Source: Pseudomonadota bacterium (GTDB lineage Bacteria > Pseudomonadota > Gammaproteobacteria > Burkholderiales > Burkholderiaceae_B). From it: 5,727 nucleotides of DNA. Below the pieces are notes generated by a model, which made no database searches, had not been told where the DNA came from, and worked only from the letters and a program-made list of their open reading frames with translations. The stretch is taken from assembly GCA_023437255.1 (NCBI GenBank), contig JAEZGR010000351.1:1-5727 (forward strand). Reading direction: 5' to 3'. This document shows, one piece after another, positions 4,427-5,727 of this stretch. A program made the translations under genes and the position numbers. Each line of letters begins with the position of its first letter. The first letter of the stretch is position 1.

Positions 4427-5727
4427 TGCGTGCCACCTTGCGTGGCCTGCGCCGTTCCCTGCGTGGCCGCTTGCTGTTCGGCACCGTAGCGTGGGTGCTG
4501 GTGTCGGTGCTCGTGGCGGGATGGGCGCTGACAGACCTGTTCCGGCAACATATCACCCGGCAGCTGACCTCCGAGCTCGGTGTGTATCAGAACCAGCTGA
4601 TCGCCTCGATCTCGCTCGACGAACAGGGGGTTGCCATCTTGAAATCCGAACCCTCGGATTCGCGCCTGCAACTGCCCTATTCCGGACTCTACTGGCAGAT
4701 CGACAGGCTGGAACCGAGCGCCGCACCCGAGGCCGGTTTATTCCGTTCTCGCTCCTTGTGGGATCAGACCCTGCATCCTCCCGAGAACGCGCTTCAACAA
4801 AGCAACGCCAATAAACTTCAGGTGCTGCGGGAACCGCGTGGCGTCTCGCTACTAGCGCTGGTACGAACCATCACGCCGCCCGAGGGCACCGCGACGTACC
4901 GCGTGATAGTCGCGGTCGACGAAGAGGCGCTGAGCGGACCCTTGTCGGAGTTCAGCGTCATGCTCGCGATTTTCCTGGGTCTGCTTGCGCTCGGAATGGC
5001 CGCTGCTGCCGTCATGCAACTGTACGTCGGCTTACGCCCCTTGAGCGTGCTGCGCGCGCGCCTCGGCGATGTCCGTGCGGGTAATACCAGCGGTATCGAA
5101 GGCCAGTTCCCCTCGGAGCTGCAACCCCTGGTCGACGAGTTCAATGCAGTCCTGGTGAGCAACAGTGAAATCGTGCAGCGGGCGCGCACGCAGGCCGGCA
5201 ATCTCGCACACGCGGTCAAGACCCCACTTTCCGTCCTGGCCAACGCCGCGCAACGCGAATCCTCGCCGTTCGGGAATCTGGTGTCCGAGCAAGTGAGCCT
5301 TGCTCGCCGCCAGGTCGAACACCACCTTGCGCGCGCGCGTGCGGCAGCCGCCGTCCGAACCCCGGGCATGCGAACCGACGTCCTTCCGGCACTTCAAGGC
5401 TTGGCCAAAGCGCTGAGTCGCCTGTACGCCGACAAGGGTGTGCAGTTTGACCTGAGTGGCGTCAATGGAGACTGGGTGTTCAGGGGCGAACAGGCTGATT
5501 TCCAGGAAATGATGGGCAATCTGATGGAAAACGCCTGCAAGTGGGCCGATCGTCAGGTACGAATAACGCCACGCGCGGGTACGAGCGACATGCTGCAAGT
5601 ATGCGTCGAAGACGATGGACCGGGGCTGCCGGAGGCCCAGCACGAAACCATTTTCCAGCGCGGCGTGCGCTTGGATGAGCGCGTACCTGGTTCGGGGCTG
5701 GGCCTTGCCATCGTGCGGGATCTTGCC
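4426..5727 (+). CDS. PhoQ-like sensor histidine kinase, 3' end outside window
   Basis: The frame is open from the ATG at 4426 to the right edge, 434 codons without a stop; only the last part of the ATPase domain is missing. Residues 1-15 are basic, a first membrane helix covers about 16-36, a periplasmic sensor domain of about 135 residues follows, and a second helix lies near 176-200. A HAMP-like linker runs from about 200 to 250. The H-box is NLAHAVKTPLSVL with phosphorylated H262; the AH.VKTPL form is typical of PhoQ and its relatives. The N-box is GNLMENA (N369), the D-box is EDDGPGLP (D396-G400), and the G-box is GSGLGLAIV from 422. The start overlaps the regulator's TGA by one base and has GAGG seven bases upstream. 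The sensor domain contains YSGLYWQI and RSRSLWD blocks seen in related kinases, but I see no cysteine pair, histidine cluster or RExxE iron motif. The signal is therefore not identifiable. It should act on the regulator encoded immediately upstream. Confidence 0.95.
   Translation, partial: MRATLRGLRRSLRGRLLFGTVAWVLVSVLVAGWALTDLFRQHITRQLTSELGVYQNQLIASISLDEQGVAILKSEPSDSRLQLPYSGLYWQIDRLEPSAAPEAGLFRSRSLWDQTLHPPENALQQSNANKLQVLREPRGVSLLALVRTITPPEGTATYRVIVAVDEEALSGPLSEFSVMLAIFLGLLALGMAAAAVMQLYVGLRPLSVLRARLGDVRAGNTSGIEGQFPSELQPLVDEFNAVLVSNSEIVQRARTQAGNLAHAVKTPLSVLANAAQRESSPFGNLVSEQVSLARRQVEHHLARARAAAAVRTPGMRTDVLPALQGLAKALSRLYADKGVQFDLSGVNGDWVFRGEQADFQEMMGNLMENACKWADRQVRITPRAGTSDMLQVCVEDDGPGLPEAQHETIFQRGVRLDERVPGSGLGLAIVRDLA

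Noticed and set aside
5032..5643. 203-codon minus-strand open frame
   Set aside because: It is antisense to the kinase region that carries the H-, N- and D-boxes, and it has no recognisable motif.
1..5727. tRNA, rRNA, CRISPR array or insertion sequence
   Set aside because: No cloverleaf-like segment, regular spaced repeats, transposase motif or terminal inverted repeats were seen on reading both strands.

Overview
The window is GC-rich and tightly packed. It looks like a proteobacterial chromosome, most likely betaproteobacterial: the protein families, the PhoQ-like histidine kinase and the periplasmic PepSY proteins next to a two-component system all fit. This is an inference from composition and family knowledge; nothing in the window fixes the species.

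Layout. (1) Positions 2-421 (+) hold the C-terminal two thirds of a PaiB-type FMN-binding protein, cut by the left edge. (2) Seven bases later and converging on it, 429-1152 (-) is the wreck of a PAS-GGDEF-EAL cyclic-di-GMP protein. Its remnants lie in three different minus-strand reading frames, and the EAL domain carries an internal in-frame deletion that removes most of its catalytic residues. (3) Positions 1153-1398 hold no recognisable gene. (4) On the minus strand, 3201 down to 1399, lie a small exported PepSY-domain protein and then a six-helix b-type heme ferric reductase/NADPH-oxidase-like flavoprotein. (5) Positions 3202-3395 form a divergent intergenic region with a 9-bp direct repeat at an 11-bp period and an 8-bp inverted repeat. 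(6) On the plus strand, starting at 3396, three genes are packed as PepSY protein, OmpR-family response regulator and PhoQ-like sensor kinase. Each stop overlaps the next start by one base, and the kinase runs off the right edge.

How the genes may work together. The most coherent unit is 1399-5727: a sensor kinase and response regulator with their own periplasmic PepSY protein, facing a second PepSY protein and a membrane electron-transfer flavoprotein across a shared promoter region. The 11-bp direct repeat has the geometry that OmpR/PhoB-family regulators bind, so the regulator probably controls its own operon, and perhaps the reductase arm too. Metal (iron) or redox/envelope sensing is a reasonable guess from the reductase; the sequence does not identify the signal. 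The PaiB-like gene and the degraded c-di-GMP gene look unrelated to this unit.
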